Notes: generated from the sequence alone by a model not told the origin. DNA of 64,000 bases from Plotosus lineatus (GCA_024760905.1 CM045729.1:53783580-53847579); one strand, 5' to 3'; numbered from the stretch's first letter, positions 1-10,833 are shown. Numbers and translations are program-made.

Positions 1-82
1 TGCCTCCTGATCTCTGCTCCGGATCTCCTGATCTCCTCCTGATCTCCTCCTGATCTCCTCCTGATCTCCTGATCTCTGCTCC
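1..82. repeat. Short tandem repeat, TCCTCCTGATC-type
   Basis: Imperfect repeats of a 6 to 12-base motif (CTCCTGATCT) run from the window edge to about 82. The array probably continues outside the window. No coding potential is apparent. Confidence 0.7.
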
Positions 83-89
83 CACCAGG

Positions 90-300
90 AGCCGCGTTAC
101 CCCGAACTGAGGTCTGGCAAATCCACCGCCACCGCCGGGACGCACTCGAACCGGGAATGAAGAAGCAATCAATCAAACGCGGTGTGGAACATCCAGCAGC
201 ACCGAGTCAGCTCAACACGGGAAGAAAGCAGAAGACAGAGCGCGCGCACGGATGCAGCGCTGAACTGGTGATGTCATGAAAACACCACAATGTGTTTGGC
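90..300. other. CpG-rich segment, possible promoter or UTR exon of an unseen gene
   Basis: This stretch holds many CpGs (for example around 94-160 and 238-262), unlike the AT-rich DNA that follows. A TGATGTCATG motif lies near 270-279. It may be a CpG-island edge, a 5' UTR exon of a gene leaving the window to the left, or a distal alternative first exon of mylk. No ORF or clear splice pair decides between these. Confidence 0.25.
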
Positions 301-770
301 TCGATTCCACTTTTTTATGAGATGCAAACATCCGGGGCCTATTAACACCCAAAATGAGACAAAAGCCTGAGCAGCATATATATCTCACTGTATATTATGA
401 TTTCCTAACAACAGACGCTCCCAGATTCTGTTTCCCATTTATTGCATACAATTCATTGTGACTTCAACATCGCTCATCGCTCTTAGAAAACACAAGAAAA
501 TGCTTTATAATATTATTTGGGAGGAATCGCATGAAAATATGACTACTGAAATATGTTTGTCGACTCAACCAGTTATGAGCAATTTTTACAAGCATTATAC
601 ATTTAAATAATAATAAAACAGCCAATCAGTGCATCCCAAAATGTTCAGTGTGATTCCTGACCCATAGAGAGTCTGCGGAACTGCGGTGTCTGCTGCCCTC
701 TAGCGGGTCTCACCGCCAGCACTTTTCAAAGATGGAACTACAGTGCAGTGCTGTATGTCATTTTTCTGAA
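301..770. other. Unannotated AT-rich stretch
   Basis: Apart from the usual AT-rich runs I see no gene, RNA or repeat that I can name here. Confidence 0.4.
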
Positions 771-774
771 CCTC

Positions 775-871
775 TTTATACTTTATTAGGGGAGGCTGGA
801 GCCCATCTCTGCCAACTCCTGGTACTAAAGGCAGGGTGCAACCTGATCTGCTCCACAAATAATTGTAGTGC

Positions 872-933
<62 letters not shown>

Positions 934-1085
934 ACATTCACTCCTTAGGAATACCAAATTCTGCATGTCTTTAGACTGTAGGAGGAAACTGGAGAACCCA
1001 GAGGAAACCCACACATGCATAGAGATAAAATGCAAACTCCACAAAGGAACACTCCCACCAGGCCCCGAACCTTCTTGCGATGAAG
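775..1085 (-). mobile_element. tRNA-derived SINE, family A, split by a CA microsatellite
   Basis: On the minus strand this has the family A body: a tRNA-like head near 1060-1085, a GTTTCCTCC..GTCTAAAGACATGCA block, and the AGGCTGGAGCCCATCTC tail near 793-815. A (CA)n array of about 60 bp at 871-930 sits inside it. It is degenerate. Confidence 0.6.
871..930. repeat. (CA)n microsatellite
   Basis: About 30 uninterrupted CA units within the family A SINE. The open frames across it only encode Thr-His or Cys-Val dipeptide runs. Confidence 0.95.
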
Positions 1086-1089
1086 TACC

Positions 1090-1560
1090 GGAAAAAAATT
1101 TATGCCACATTTTAATACTTGAAAATCCATTAATTATAACACAGGAGGATCTCTACATTTCTACCCTCATACAAAATACAAGAATTTATAAATACGCATA
1201 ATGTGCAAAATATAAAAAATTATCGCACAGTCCTGTTGGACTTGCTGCGGCTAATCTGGTGAAACTGGAATATGACATCATAATGTTAATACAGAAAGGC
1301 AAAGTATCACACTGAGTTATTTACGTGATTACTGACACACTTCAGCAAAACAACTAAATAACGTATCTACTACGCAATATTTATTAATTTACATTATACT
1401 GTAGTTATTTGCGGAACCACTTTATCCAATACAGGGAAGCTGAAGCCTAATTCAGCCAGGTCTGGGCGAAAGAAGTTTACACCCTGAAAAGCCTGACAGT
1501 CTTTCGCAAGGCCAACACATACAAGTAACCATTCACACTCAACCCCAAGGACAAGAGTAA
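1090..1560. other. Unannotated stretch
   Basis: Mostly AT-rich. Around 1385-1560 there is a diffuse similarity to SINE tail wording (CACTTTATCCAATACAGGG..CAGCCAGG), probably an old family A remnant. Nothing else is recognisable. Confidence 0.35.
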
Positions 1561-1561
1561 A

Positions 1562-1830
1562 CATTCATTCATTCATTTTCTGTAAACTGCTTAATCCTAA
1601 TTTGGGTCGCGGGGAGGCTGGCGCCCATCCCAGCTGACTCCGGGAAAGGGCAGAGTACACCCTGGACAGCTCACCAGGCCATCACAGGGCAGAAACACGC
1701 TGACGGCTATGCAGCTACTCTTGCCGAAAGTCAGCAATGGTTCTTTTACATGCGTCTCACCATAGACAGTGACAGATATGGCCGGCCTTTGATTACACAG
1801 GTAGCTGCACTGGGGGAGAATAAACACCGC
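1562..1830 (-). mobile_element. SINE, family D (head-truncated)
   Basis: It matches the 17683-18022 element: the tail GGGAGGCTGGCGCCCATCCC, then AAACACGCTGACGGC, AAAGTCAGCAATGGTTC and TAGCTGCACTGGGGG. The tRNA-like head with the GGTTCGAGTC box is missing, because the match stops at about 1828. Confidence 0.7.
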
Positions 1831-3035
1831 AGAAATATATTGTATAGCAGTATGAGAAGAGTTCAAAATATACTGTAACTACATAGGAGCATATATCACT
1901 TCCTGTAGACCTTATACACTACCTACAGTAAAAAAAATAAATAAATAAAATAATTTAAAAAAAAAAACAATGGCAGTTCTATGGAGAAAGTCATTGCTAA
2001 TAACTGTACATCAATTGTGCATATACTACTGTACAATAAAAAAAATTCTGCTACTGTATTGATATTTAATCTATAAAGTCTCCTGTGAACAATAATATTA
2101 CAGAGCATCTCCCTGCAATGTCTAACAAGAACATCATCTTGAACACAAGGCAGAATATTTAATGCTCCTTTATAAAGTTTACTTTGTGCATATGGACTTC
2201 CTTCTTCAACTCAGACCACATGTTCCAACAGAGTTTAAATACAGAGACAGTGATGACCTTTGTAAGACGCATGTTCTTTGGTCCTGCAAGCGTACAGTAT
2301 CCGTGTTTTATAAGCAATTTGGGCCATTATTTTGTTGAAAGTGCAATCTTTGGCCAATTCAGAACTTCCCAGTAGAGGCATCTAGGTTGTGGGCCAAAAT
2401 ATCCTCAAAGTTAATGGACGTCTTATTGCTATCCATCTGTACATGACCCCCTGGGCAACATACTATGAAACAGCCACAAAATATCGGCCATATATTATAG
2501 CTATTATACTGGAATGTGCTTGTAAGTCGTACCCCTTCTCTGAACACAAAAACAAAATGTTAAATTTCATCTCATGTGACTCACAAATCCTATTGAAGCT
2601 TCATCAATGTTTGCCAAAATTTCTGAGTTGCTCTCAGGAACTATGTATTTTGTACAAGAAGATAGTATTTAATATTGGATGATTGAAGAGTTCCAGTATT
2701 GGTCATTCTTACAGTAATATGTTTAAGTGATCCAGACACGTGCATATGTCAAGTGAGACGTTGCATGCGAGCGGTTCTGAGGATGATAATCAGATGTGTG
2801 CTTTGAAAACAGCCTTGGACTGATACTGGAAGGAACCACCGCTGTGATACGTGAATGTTTTAAATAGCTGCTAACACTAATTCACCACCGATACCCTTTA
2901 AAGTTGATATTGTAATTGTTATTGCGTTCTCACCATTTTAGAATTTTGTAAATAGGCTGAAATCAGATCATATACAGTGAGTATAATCTCCTAGGTAATA
3001 TCTGTCTTGTAAAATATGTAAACAACAATAAATTA
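1831..3035. other. Unannotated stretch
   Basis: AT-rich with short A/T runs near 1929-1970. ORFs here are short and resemble nothing I know. No repeat identified. Confidence 0.4.
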
Positions 3036-3039
3036 ATTG

Positions 3040-3355
3040 ATTCATTTATTAATTTTCTAAGACACTTAATCCTAATTTGGGTCAGGGTGAGGCCGGCACC
3101 CATCTCAGTCAACTTTAGGCGAAGGTCGGGTACACCCTGAACAACTGGTTCGATAATTGCAGGGCCAAAGCACATACAACCGTTGACACGCATACCCACC
3201 TAGACCTGTAGGAGATTTGGAACAGCCAGTCAGTCCACCTTACATGTTCATGGACTGTGGAAGGAAGCCACAGTGCCACAGAAATGTCTGAGCTGAGCCC
3301 AGAATCTGAACTTGCTGTGAGGTGAACGTGCTAATAATTACACCACTGTGCTGTA
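3040..3355 (-). mobile_element. tRNA-derived SINE, family A
   Basis: CATTCATTAATTTTC-type tail at 3041-3057, then CCTAATTTGGGTCAGGG, CATTGCAGGGCC-like, GGACTGTGGAAGGAAGCCA and the head GTGCTAATAATTACACCACTG at 3329-3350. The last is the complement of a tRNA A-box region. Confidence 0.7.
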
Positions 3356-3359
3356 AAAT

Positions 3360-3715
3360 ATCAAATCATGATGTATTTTCGGTTAAAAACAATCCATGGT
3401 CCGGGCTAGAGCTGATTTCTGGCAGTTCCTGTGTGATTGCTGAAGAGCTTCATCTTGGCACCTGTGAGCTTCTCCTGTACTAAATTACCCACTCATACAG
3501 ATCTAGTCTCTTTTATTTTTACACAGCGCACTGAGCAGATGGGACTGAAAAACTGTTAGCAATTTTGTTAATCAGAGGCTTTTATTCATAAACACATTCC
3601 AGTTTGATTTTTTTTTTGTAATCAGTAAAATACTGAAAGCATATGTGCTTACTCAGTAAAATGCTTGTCATGCCGTTTCCGGCTCCTGCTGTTATCATGA
3701 GCACCAACTCAGAAG
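3360..3715. other. Unannotated stretch
   Basis: No gene or repeat recognised. It ends at the pyrimidine-rich array. Confidence 0.4.
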
Positions 3716-3717
3716 TG

Positions 3718-3730
3718 TTCTCTCTCTCGT

Positions 3731-3767
<37 letters not shown>

Positions 3768-3822
3768 CTGTCTCTCGCTCTCTCTCGCTCTCTCGAAATA
3801 TATATCTCTCTTTTCTGTCTGG

Positions 3823-3856
<34 letters not shown>

Positions 3857-3859
3857 CTG

Positions 3860-3934
<75 letters not shown>

Positions 3935-3949
3935 CTCTCTCTCGCTCTG

Positions 3950-4026
<77 letters not shown>

Positions 4027-4042
4027 TTTCTGTCTGGCCCTC

Positions 4043-4097
<55 letters not shown>

Positions 4098-4175
4098 TGA
4101 TCGCTGTCTGTCTGCCTCTGTCTCTCTCCCCTGATCGCTCTCTCTCTCTCACACTCTCTCTCTCTCTCTCTCTGA
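3718..4175. repeat. Compound (TC)n / (TA)n array with higher-order units
   Basis: Long TC tracts alternate with (TA)n blocks at about 3901-3930 and 3997-4023. The blocks TCTCGCTCTGTCTCTCGCTC (three times) and TTTTCTGTCTGGCCCTCTC (twice) recur in the same order, so larger units have been duplicated. ORFs across it are Ser-Leu or Arg-Glu repeats and not genes. Confidence 0.9.
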
Positions 4176-4475
4176 GTGTGTGCCACTGTCTGACCCCGTC
4201 TCAGATACATGACATATGGTGTAGCTGTTTATGAGCCAGGTTTGAGAATTCAACAGTACTCTGATATAACAAGTCTTCAAGCACAGTTTTGACAAATAAT
4301 CGACAAAACGCACTTTTTCTTTGCCTGTGAAGATTTTCAAGTATCTTTAACATTCAGATTTTCGGGAATCCACGACCTTTACTTTTTTCTTACTGTGCAA
4401 ACATTCAGCTTAATTCAAACTGGGAGCAAGGTAAGTTATTCCATGAACAATAACCACTGTATGATAATGCTCATA
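4176..4475. other. Unannotated stretch
   Basis: Unique-looking sequence between the pyrimidine array and a SINE. No feature seen. Confidence 0.4.
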
Positions 4476-4477
4476 TT

Positions 4478-4735
4478 CATTCATTAATTTTTTTAAAAAT
4501 ACTTAATCCTAATTCAGGTCACGAGCAGGCTGACTCCCATCTCAGCCAACTCGGCAAGGGCGGGGAACACCCTGGACAGCTTGCTAGGGCATTGCAGGGA
4601 CAAACTCACACAAACATTCATCCTCACATTCACACCTAGGGGAGATATGCCTGAGCTGGGACTTGAACCCAGGATATTTTTCCTGTGAGGCTGATGTGCT
4701 AGTCACTATGTCACCATGCCACCTACATGGTCATA
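4478..4735 (-). mobile_element. tRNA-derived SINE, family A
   Basis: ATTCATTCATTAATTTTTT tail, CTTAATCCTAATTCAGGTCA, GGGGAACACCCTGGACAGC, CCTAGGGG..ATATGCC, and the head GGGACTTGAACCCAGGATAT with GTCACTATGTCACCATGCC at 4703-4721. The internal ACTGTGGGAGGAAACC block is missing, so this is an internally deleted copy. Confidence 0.7.
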
Positions 4736-4969
4736 TGTTCGTTGGAAAATATTTTTGCTTAGGAATGAAACATGTAGACTATAAGAAAGACATGTTATTC
4801 TCACTTGGGTTGGATGTGATCAGCATCCTACTCACTACTGTGCATACATCTGCTGAATGTCTCTGTTGGAAGCCCATGAGCTGAGGAGCCCATCATCCCT
4901 TTGTTTCTCAGTAGAGGATTCGACACTAACTTCAATTTTTTCACATATAATATTACTTAGATCAACTTT

Positions 4970-6083
4970 ACATGTCCAAACCATCTCAATCTAGCCTCTC
5001 TGACATCTCTGACATACAGCTCTTCAAAGTACTCTTTCCATCTTCCCAGCACACTTCTGTCATCAGTCAATACATTTCCCTCTCTGTCCTTAATCACTCT
5101 AACTTGCTGCATGTCCTTCCCATCTCTATTTCACTGCTGTGCCAACCTGTTTAAATCATTTTTTCCCTCCTCACTGTCCAACCTAGCATATAAGTCATCA
5201 TACACCCTCTGTTTGGCCTTTGACACCGCTACCTTCACCTTACGCTGTGTCTCCCTGTACTCCTGTTTACTCGCTTCAATCTTCTCAATGTCACATTTCT
5301 TCTTGGCTATCCTCTTCCTTTGTACACACTCCTGCACGTCCTCATTCCACCACCAAGTCTCCTTATTTATTGTCCTTCCAGAGGACACACCAAGTACTCT
5401 CCTACCTGTCTCCCTGATCACATTAGCTGGAGTTGTCCAGTCATCTGTAAGCACTTCCTGACCACCCAAAGCCTGTTTCAACTTCTCCTTGAAGACAACA
5501 CGACACTCTTCCTTTTTCAGCTTCCACCACTTTGTCTTCTGCTCTGCCTTTGCCTTCTTCACCTTTCTCACCATCAGCGTCATCCTGCACACCACCATCC
5601 TATGCTGTTTGGCAACACTCTCACCCACTACTACTTTTCAGTCACTGACTTCCTTCAAATTACATCGCCTGCACAAGATGTAGTCTACCTGTGTGCTCTT
5701 ACCTCCGCTTTCATAAGTCACCCTATGCTCCTGTCTCTTCTGGAAGAAAGTATTCACCACAACCATTTCCATCCTTTTTGCAAAATCTATCAACATCTGT
5801 CCTTCTGTGTTCCTGTCCTGGATACCAAATCTGCCCATCACTTCCTCGTCCCCTCTGTTGCCTGCATCAACATGTCCATTGAAGTCTGCCCAATGACCAC
5901 TCTTTCACCTCTGGGGGTACTCTGCATCACTTCATCTAACTCCCTCCAGAATCTCTCCTTCTCTTCTAGCTCACATCCTGCCTGTGGGGCATAAGCACGA
6001 ACAACACTGAACAATTCATTTTCTAACTTGAGACTCATCACTCTTTCTGACACTCTTTTCACTTCTAGAACAGTCCTCACAAA
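4970..6083 (-). pseudogene. RTE-clade LINE, internally deleted copy
   Basis: The minus-strand fragments at 5838-6080, 5638-5841 and 5131-5628 correspond to the APE-type endonuclease part and the linker before the reverse transcriptase, as in the copy at 19586-22435. At about 4970-5015 a short piece of the 3' region (CATGTCCAAACCATCTCAAT) is joined to the pre-RT region through a few filler bases. The whole reverse transcriptase core is therefore deleted. The frame is broken at least twice. The right edge abuts a fragment of the foldback family. It cannot be mobile by itself. Confidence 0.85.
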
Positions 6084-6287
6084 TGAATGAGTAAGACTGT
6101 CTATAGAATGTGTTTAAGAAGCATATTTTAGTGCATGTAATAGATACACATAGTATTTTACTTCTGGTTGATTATTCGGGCATGTAATATGATATATGGG
6201 TTTTTACTTCCGGGTACAGAACTTCGGATTATCTTCATTCGCGGGAGGGGCCGGAACTTAGCCTCCGCGAATATCGAGGGCCTACTC
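6084..6287 (-). mobile_element. Fragment of the foldback-element arm
   Basis: Reverse complement of the outer left arm of the element at 39255-41959: AGTAAGACTGTCTATAGAAT, AAGCATATTTTAG and ACTTCCGGGTACAGAAC are shared. It ends at GGGCCTACTCTG, the terminal repeat, directly against a GT microsatellite. Confidence 0.75.
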
Positions 6288-6295
6288 TGTGTGTG

Positions 6296-6364
<69 letters not shown>
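6288..6364. repeat. (GT)n microsatellite
   Basis: About 37 GT units with one interruption (GTGCGT). It starts exactly where the foldback-family fragment ends. Confidence 0.95.
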
Positions 6365-6366
<2 letters not shown>

Positions 6367-7840
6367 CACTCCCTCACTGTACAAAATGAACGCACTCGAC
6401 TGAATTTCAGGACAAACTTACTATAATGTAATAATAAAATAATTATGATAAAAATAAAATTCTAATTTGCCATGTTATATTACTGACAACTTTGAATAAT
6501 CTTAAATGTCTATATGCAGAGGAAAAACAGCCAGATGTTAAAAGAAGTCACGTGGGACATGATTCCGAAGTAAATCTTTGCATACAATATCTGGAAATTA
6601 TTTGTGTGGTGATCGAAAAATAATCCATTGGCGTGCTTACATTTGCCATTGATAAAGAAAATAATTAATTATATCTGGATTTTTAATACATTTGTATAGT
6701 CAATCTAAAATATTTTTTGCCTCCCACAACTCAAATCACCTAAATATCTTGTCATGTCTTTTGTTTGGTTTGAGGCAGCACTCCCATGGACTGTTTATTT
6801 TGTCTTTTCCTGTGTGGTTTGACTGACTCTCAAGGACTCCACTGTAGCCAGGAAGTGACCTATCCTTTTACATAATACTCTAGCTAGTAAACTGTCTAGA
6901 TGGTGTTTTTTTTTTTTTTTTTTTTTTTTTTTAGTATACTACACAGTTGTATTAGACATAACATGCCTCTGCAACTCCACTCAAGGTAACATAAGAGATT
7001 ATATATACTGTACTGTGTTTCTTTTTTTCCAGCCATAATACTGGGTCTGTTTTCTTCAGTTGTAGATATGAGTCACTAGGTGGCATGTCTAGACCATTAT
7101 TTCAGGAGAAGACGCCTGCCACACAAATGTGCTTTCTTTCATAAGTGAACATTAACCTAGAAGATTTCAGCTTTGCACATTTCAGATCAAGATGTGGCTT
7201 CTTTGACTCCTATCCTATAGTTGGTGGCATATCCCAGGATAGGAAGATGACCAGGAAGGTGAACTTTTGAGTCATGGACTTATATGGGGTGCATGGCTCT
7301 ATGTAATAACTGAGCCTTACCACCTGAGTCTACTTACTGAAAGCCAAGTTTACTGATTGCTATGTTGTTCATTTGAATTTGTAATTCCAATAGTAATACA
7401 TACAAAGTGCAGAAATAAGCAGTAGTGCTGCAACATCAGTAGATAATGTTATACATAACAATCAGTGCACATACTTCTGACATTAAACATGATTGCAATA
7501 TCCATTCCACATGTCATAGGGAGTCTAGTACAGTACTCCTTCCTTCTGTTTTTCTGGCTACACGGCTAATCCAAAAGTATATAAAAGTATTTCTGACTCT
7601 TAGTTTTTCTAATGATTTTGTTATTATAGATTAAGAAGCTTGGTTGACATAGATAAGAAATTTCCAAATGTACAATGAAACTGAGATCTATGGTTTAAAA
7701 GAAAATTTAACTTAATATTGAATTGAACTTGTAGATGTCTCCAGCTCATGTGTAGAATTATTTATACATGGTGTGCCAAAGCAGTCCTTTATTAGTGTTT
7801 AAAGGTCAATGCATAAATGACACATGTATATTTATCCTAT
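6365..7840. other. Unannotated stretch
   Basis: AT-rich sequence with a 26-base T run at about 6907-6932. ORFs are short and unrelated to anything I know. Confidence 0.4.
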
Positions 7841-7844
7841 TTGA

Positions 7845-8215
7845 GGAGGCAAATACTTAGTAGTTAGCACTGTTATCTCACAACTATAGGTACTGTATTG
7901 GGTTCGAATCTCAGCAACAGGCCTTTCTGTCTGGGATTTGTATGTTCTTCCTGTGCCATTACGGGTTTCCTCCAGGTGCCCTGGTTTTCGTTCACAATCC
8001 AAAAAGACATGCACACAATGTCTGCTGGGTATTCTAGATTGCTTGTAGGTGTGAAAGTGAGCACGATTGATTGTTCCTGCCTGTGTTAGCCCTGCAGTTG
8101 GCTTGTGACCTGTCCGTGGTGTGTCACACCTCTCACCTGGTCAGATGGGATTGACTCCAGCTTTTACTCCCCGTTAAATGAATGGATAACTGTTGCAGAT
8201 AATGGATGGATTTTT
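7845..8215 (+). mobile_element. tRNA-derived SINE, family A, diverged
   Basis: The head TTAGTAGTTAGCACTGTTAT and box B GGGTTCGAATCTC (7901-7913) are followed by GTATGTTCTTCCTGTG, GGTTTCCTCCAGG, AATCCAAAAAGACATGCA and a tail ending in AATGAATGGAT. Divergence from other copies suggests an older insertion or a subfamily. Confidence 0.65.
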
Positions 8216-8311
8216 TATTTGCCTTACTGTTTTTTTTTTTTAAACAACGTGAATATGATGTAACAGTAATGCAACTGGTTTATTTTTCCTCAGAACTTAC
8301 TAGCAGGTAGC

Positions 8312-8655
8312 AGAGTGGCACAGTGGTTAGAACATCCACCTCATAACAAGAAGGTCTGGGTCCAGGGGCTGTGTGTTTTTATGTGTGGAGTTTGCATGTT
8401 CTCCCCTTGCTTGAGTAGGTTTCCTCCAGATATTATGGTTTGCTCCCACAGTCCAAAAACATGCAAAGTAGGCTGATTGGTCATTCCACATTTTCAGAGC
8501 TGTGAGTGTGAATGGATGTATGCGTGTTTGCGCTGCAATGATTTGGGGAGCTGTTCAGGGTGTACCGCCTTTTCCCAGAGTTAGCTGAGAGGCGTCAACC
8601 TCCCCTCAACCCTAGTGAGAAATAAGTGGCTTAGAAAATGAATGAAGAAGCAAAT
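8312..8655 (+). mobile_element. tRNA-derived SINE, family A
   Basis: GTGGCACAGTGGTTAGAAC head, TGTGTGGAGTTTGCATGTTC, CCCACAGTCCAAAAACATGC, GCTGTTCAGGGTGTACC, and a tail ending AAAATGAATGAA. Box B is weakened (GGGTCCAGG). Confidence 0.75.
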
Positions 8656-8787
8656 CTATCAGCTGGTAAATAAGGGGTAACGTTTTGCCCAGCTAACTTT
8701 GGCCATGTTGTGGCAGTAGGTGGCCAGTCAGCTTAATCTATATTTTCCAGCAAGGACATAATAGTAGCTAGTAGTCTACATGTGTTC

Positions 8788-9252
8788 TGAAAGGAAAAGT
8801 GTACAAGACGGTGATGAGGCCAGCGATGTTGTATGGGTTAGAAACAGTGTCCCTGGGGAAAAGACAGGAGGCAGAGCTGGAGGTTGCAGAGATGAAAATG
8901 TTGAGGTTCTTTGGGAATTTGGGAGTAAAGAGGATTTATAGGATCAGGAATTAGCACATCAGAGGGACAGCACATGTAAGACGTTTTGGAGACAAATTCA
9001 GAGAGGCTAGATTGAGATGGTTTGGACATGTACAGAGGAGGGATAGTGAGTATATTGGTAGGTGGATGCTGAGGTTGGAACTACCAGGCAGAAGGCCGAG
9101 AGGAAGACCAAAAAGAAGGTTCATGGATGTGGTGAAGGAGGACATGAAGGTAGTCGGAGTAAGAGTAGAAGATGCAGAGGACAGGGTGAGATGGAGGCAG
9201 ATGGTTTGCTGTGGCGACCCCTGAAGGGAAAAGCTGAAAGGAAAAGAAGAGG
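8788..9252 (+). pseudogene. RTE-clade LINE, 5'-truncated 3' end with 15-bp target duplications
   Basis: It matches the last 0.46 kb of the RTE family, encoding the C-terminal region (RWFGHVQRRDSEY, GRRPRGRPKRRF) and ending with GGCGACCCCTGAAGGGAAAA. AGTCTACATGTGTTC stands on both sides, at 8773-8787 and 9253-9267, so this is a single 5'-truncated insertion by target-primed reverse transcription. The flank at 8727-8787 reappears inside the RTE copy at 34237-35892. Confidence 0.9.
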
Positions 9253-9269
9253 AGTCTACATGTGTTCAA

Positions 9270-9524
9270 TGTTCATTGATTTTAATGTGGACTATGTAAA
9301 TACAGTATTAGTGTTTAGCCAAGGAAAACAATGGCTCAAATCACCATAAGAGAAAGCAGGTTTGTAACCCAAGAACTGACGAACCTTCTGGAATTGTACC
9401 TTTTCCTGCTGCCATTACACCTGATCTGAGGAAATGGCTATTTTCCAGCCCTGCCTGAGGTGGGGAAAGTAAAACATTATTTAGTTTATAAGATACATTA
9501 CCTATAGACACCGGTTATTTTTTT
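9270..9524. other. Unannotated stretch
   Basis: No gene or named repeat seen between the RTE fragment and the next SINE. Confidence 0.35.
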
Positions 9525-9857
9525 CTCTCACTCACTGAATCACTTAATTCATTATTTTGGTTGCTGGGAGGCTGGAGGCTGGAGGCTGGAGCTTCTCAGC
9601 AGACATTGTGTGAGTGTGGGGCACACCCTGAACAGCTCATCAGACCATTACAGGACATCACACTCACATTCATATCTAAAGGCAATTTGAGAAAACAATG
9701 AGTCTAATATACATGCCTTTGGATTGTGGGAGAAAACCAGAGTATCCAGAGGAACCCATGCAAGTGCAGGGAGCACATACAGACTCCATACTGAAACACC
9801 TGAGCCCAGGATTTGAACCCAGGACTCACTTCTTACTGCGAGGTGAAAGTGCTAACA
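9525..9857 (-). mobile_element. tRNA-derived SINE, family A
   Basis: Tail CTCACTGAATCACTTAATTC, a triplicated GGAGGCT motif near 9569-9590, GCACACCCTGAACAGCTCA, TGGATTGTGGGAGAAAACCA and box B complement GGATTTGAACCC at 9810-9821. It abuts a family B SINE of opposite orientation. Confidence 0.75.
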
Positions 9858-10165
9858 TGGGGGCAGCAGTAGCATAATGAGTAGAGAGGCGACTCTGGGA
9901 CCAAAAGGTCGCGGATTTGATTCCCGAACCAGTGGGTAAAGGGAGTGGTGGCGGGGAAAGTAATCTGCAAATTGTCTTCCTTCACATTCACAGTTGAAGT
10001 GCCCATGAGCAAGGTACCCAACCCCCAACTGCTCTCCGGGTGCCCACAATGTATGTTGCAGCCCACTGCTCCAAGTCTGTGTGCTCACATTGGACGGGTT
10101 AAATGCAGAGGCAATGATTCCCTTGCAGGATTAAAACAGGATATCATGATAAAAAAAAAAAAAAA
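9858..10165 (+). mobile_element. tRNA-derived SINE, family B, with poly(A) tail
   Basis: The head has AGCAGTAGCATAATGAGTAG and box B-like GATTTGATTCCCG. The body has GTGCCCATGAGCAAGGTACC and GGACGGGTTAAATGCAGAGG, wording typical of a common teleost SINE. It ends in a 15-base A run at 10151-10165. Pol III box A and B spacing supports a tRNA origin. Confidence 0.75.
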
Positions 10166-10180
10166 TCCAAACCTCTATAG

Positions 10181-10386
10181 CAGGGGTTCCCAACCAGGGG
10201 TGCGAGATATCATTCCGGGGGTGCGAGAAGCAGGGCTGTAACTTTTGAAATAAATATCTTCTTTTGATAAAATTTAGGATAGTTTCACATCCCTTATTCT
10301 TGAAGTATAAAATGTAGGGGGTGTGAGGTCAGAGGAAATTTTTTTTGGGGTGCAGGAGTAAAAAAAAAAAAGGTTGGGAACCACTG
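10181..10386. mobile_element. hAT-like MITE
   Basis: A 206-bp element with terminal inverted repeats CAGGGGTTCCCAACC and GGTTGGGAACCACTG. The flanking 8-mers CTCTATAG (10173-10180) and CTGTATAC (10387-10394) match at six of eight positions, as expected for an old hAT duplication. It has no coding capacity. Confidence 0.8.
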
Positions 10387-10493
10387 CTGTATACTATCCT
10401 GTTCCCAGGATAATTTTCTGTAATTTGTAATAGAAGTTACATAATTATCACACTGCCATAATACTGGTAATGTGATTTTAGTGAGTTGTAAAA

Positions 10494-10499
<6 letters not shown>

Positions 10500-10565
<66 letters not shown>
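10500..10565. repeat. (TG)n microsatellite
   Basis: About 33 uninterrupted TG units, 130 to 200 bp upstream of the candidate mylk promoter. Confidence 0.95.
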
Positions 10566-10566
<1 letters not shown>

Positions 10567-10680
10567 GGGACTAGGAACAGACAGACTTTCAGCATGACAG
10601 TAATAAGGATCAAGACAGGAAAACCTTACACATTTTGGATGCAGGCAATGCCATTCATATTTTGGATCCATGAAATAAGG

Positions 10681-10833
10681 ACCGCCTTTAATCTGCGTCG
10701 TCGTCTCTCAGCCAATTAAAACCACAGTGTCGTGTTACGTCACTCGAAGTGATAGCGCGTTGACTCCAAACAGCAGCGGACTGAGTGTCGAGTTTTTAAC
10801 CAAGCAGTGCGGAGACTTTGTGCATCCACCGCG
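10681..10833 (+). promoter_or_regulatory. mylk: Candidate promoter and untranslated exon 1 of mylk
   Basis: A local CpG cluster contains an AGCCAATTAA CCAAT box (10710-10719) and a CRE-like TTACGTCAC (10735-10743). Downstream GC-rich sequence ends at a strong splice donor, CCGCG|GTGAGTA, with the intron starting at 10834. The next credible acceptor with a coding exon is TTGCAG|AAACATGG at 29235/29236, so an 18.4-kb first intron is implied. Box, CpG and donor are seen. The link to mylk is inference. It could be a separate transcript, and the start site is not fixed. Confidence 0.35.

Noticed and set aside
3718..4175. CRISPR-like array of repeats
   Set aside because: No constant direct repeat with unique spacers, only microsatellite. 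The genome is eukaryotic.
3643..4210. Long Ser-Leu and Arg-Glu rich ORFs on both strands
   Set aside because: They are translations of the TC/TA microsatellite, open on both strands because the repeat lacks stop codons.
5320..5994. 224-aa ORF on the + strand
   Set aside because: Antisense to the RTE fragment at 4970-6083, with low-complexity Ser/Leu/His composition typical of such shadows.
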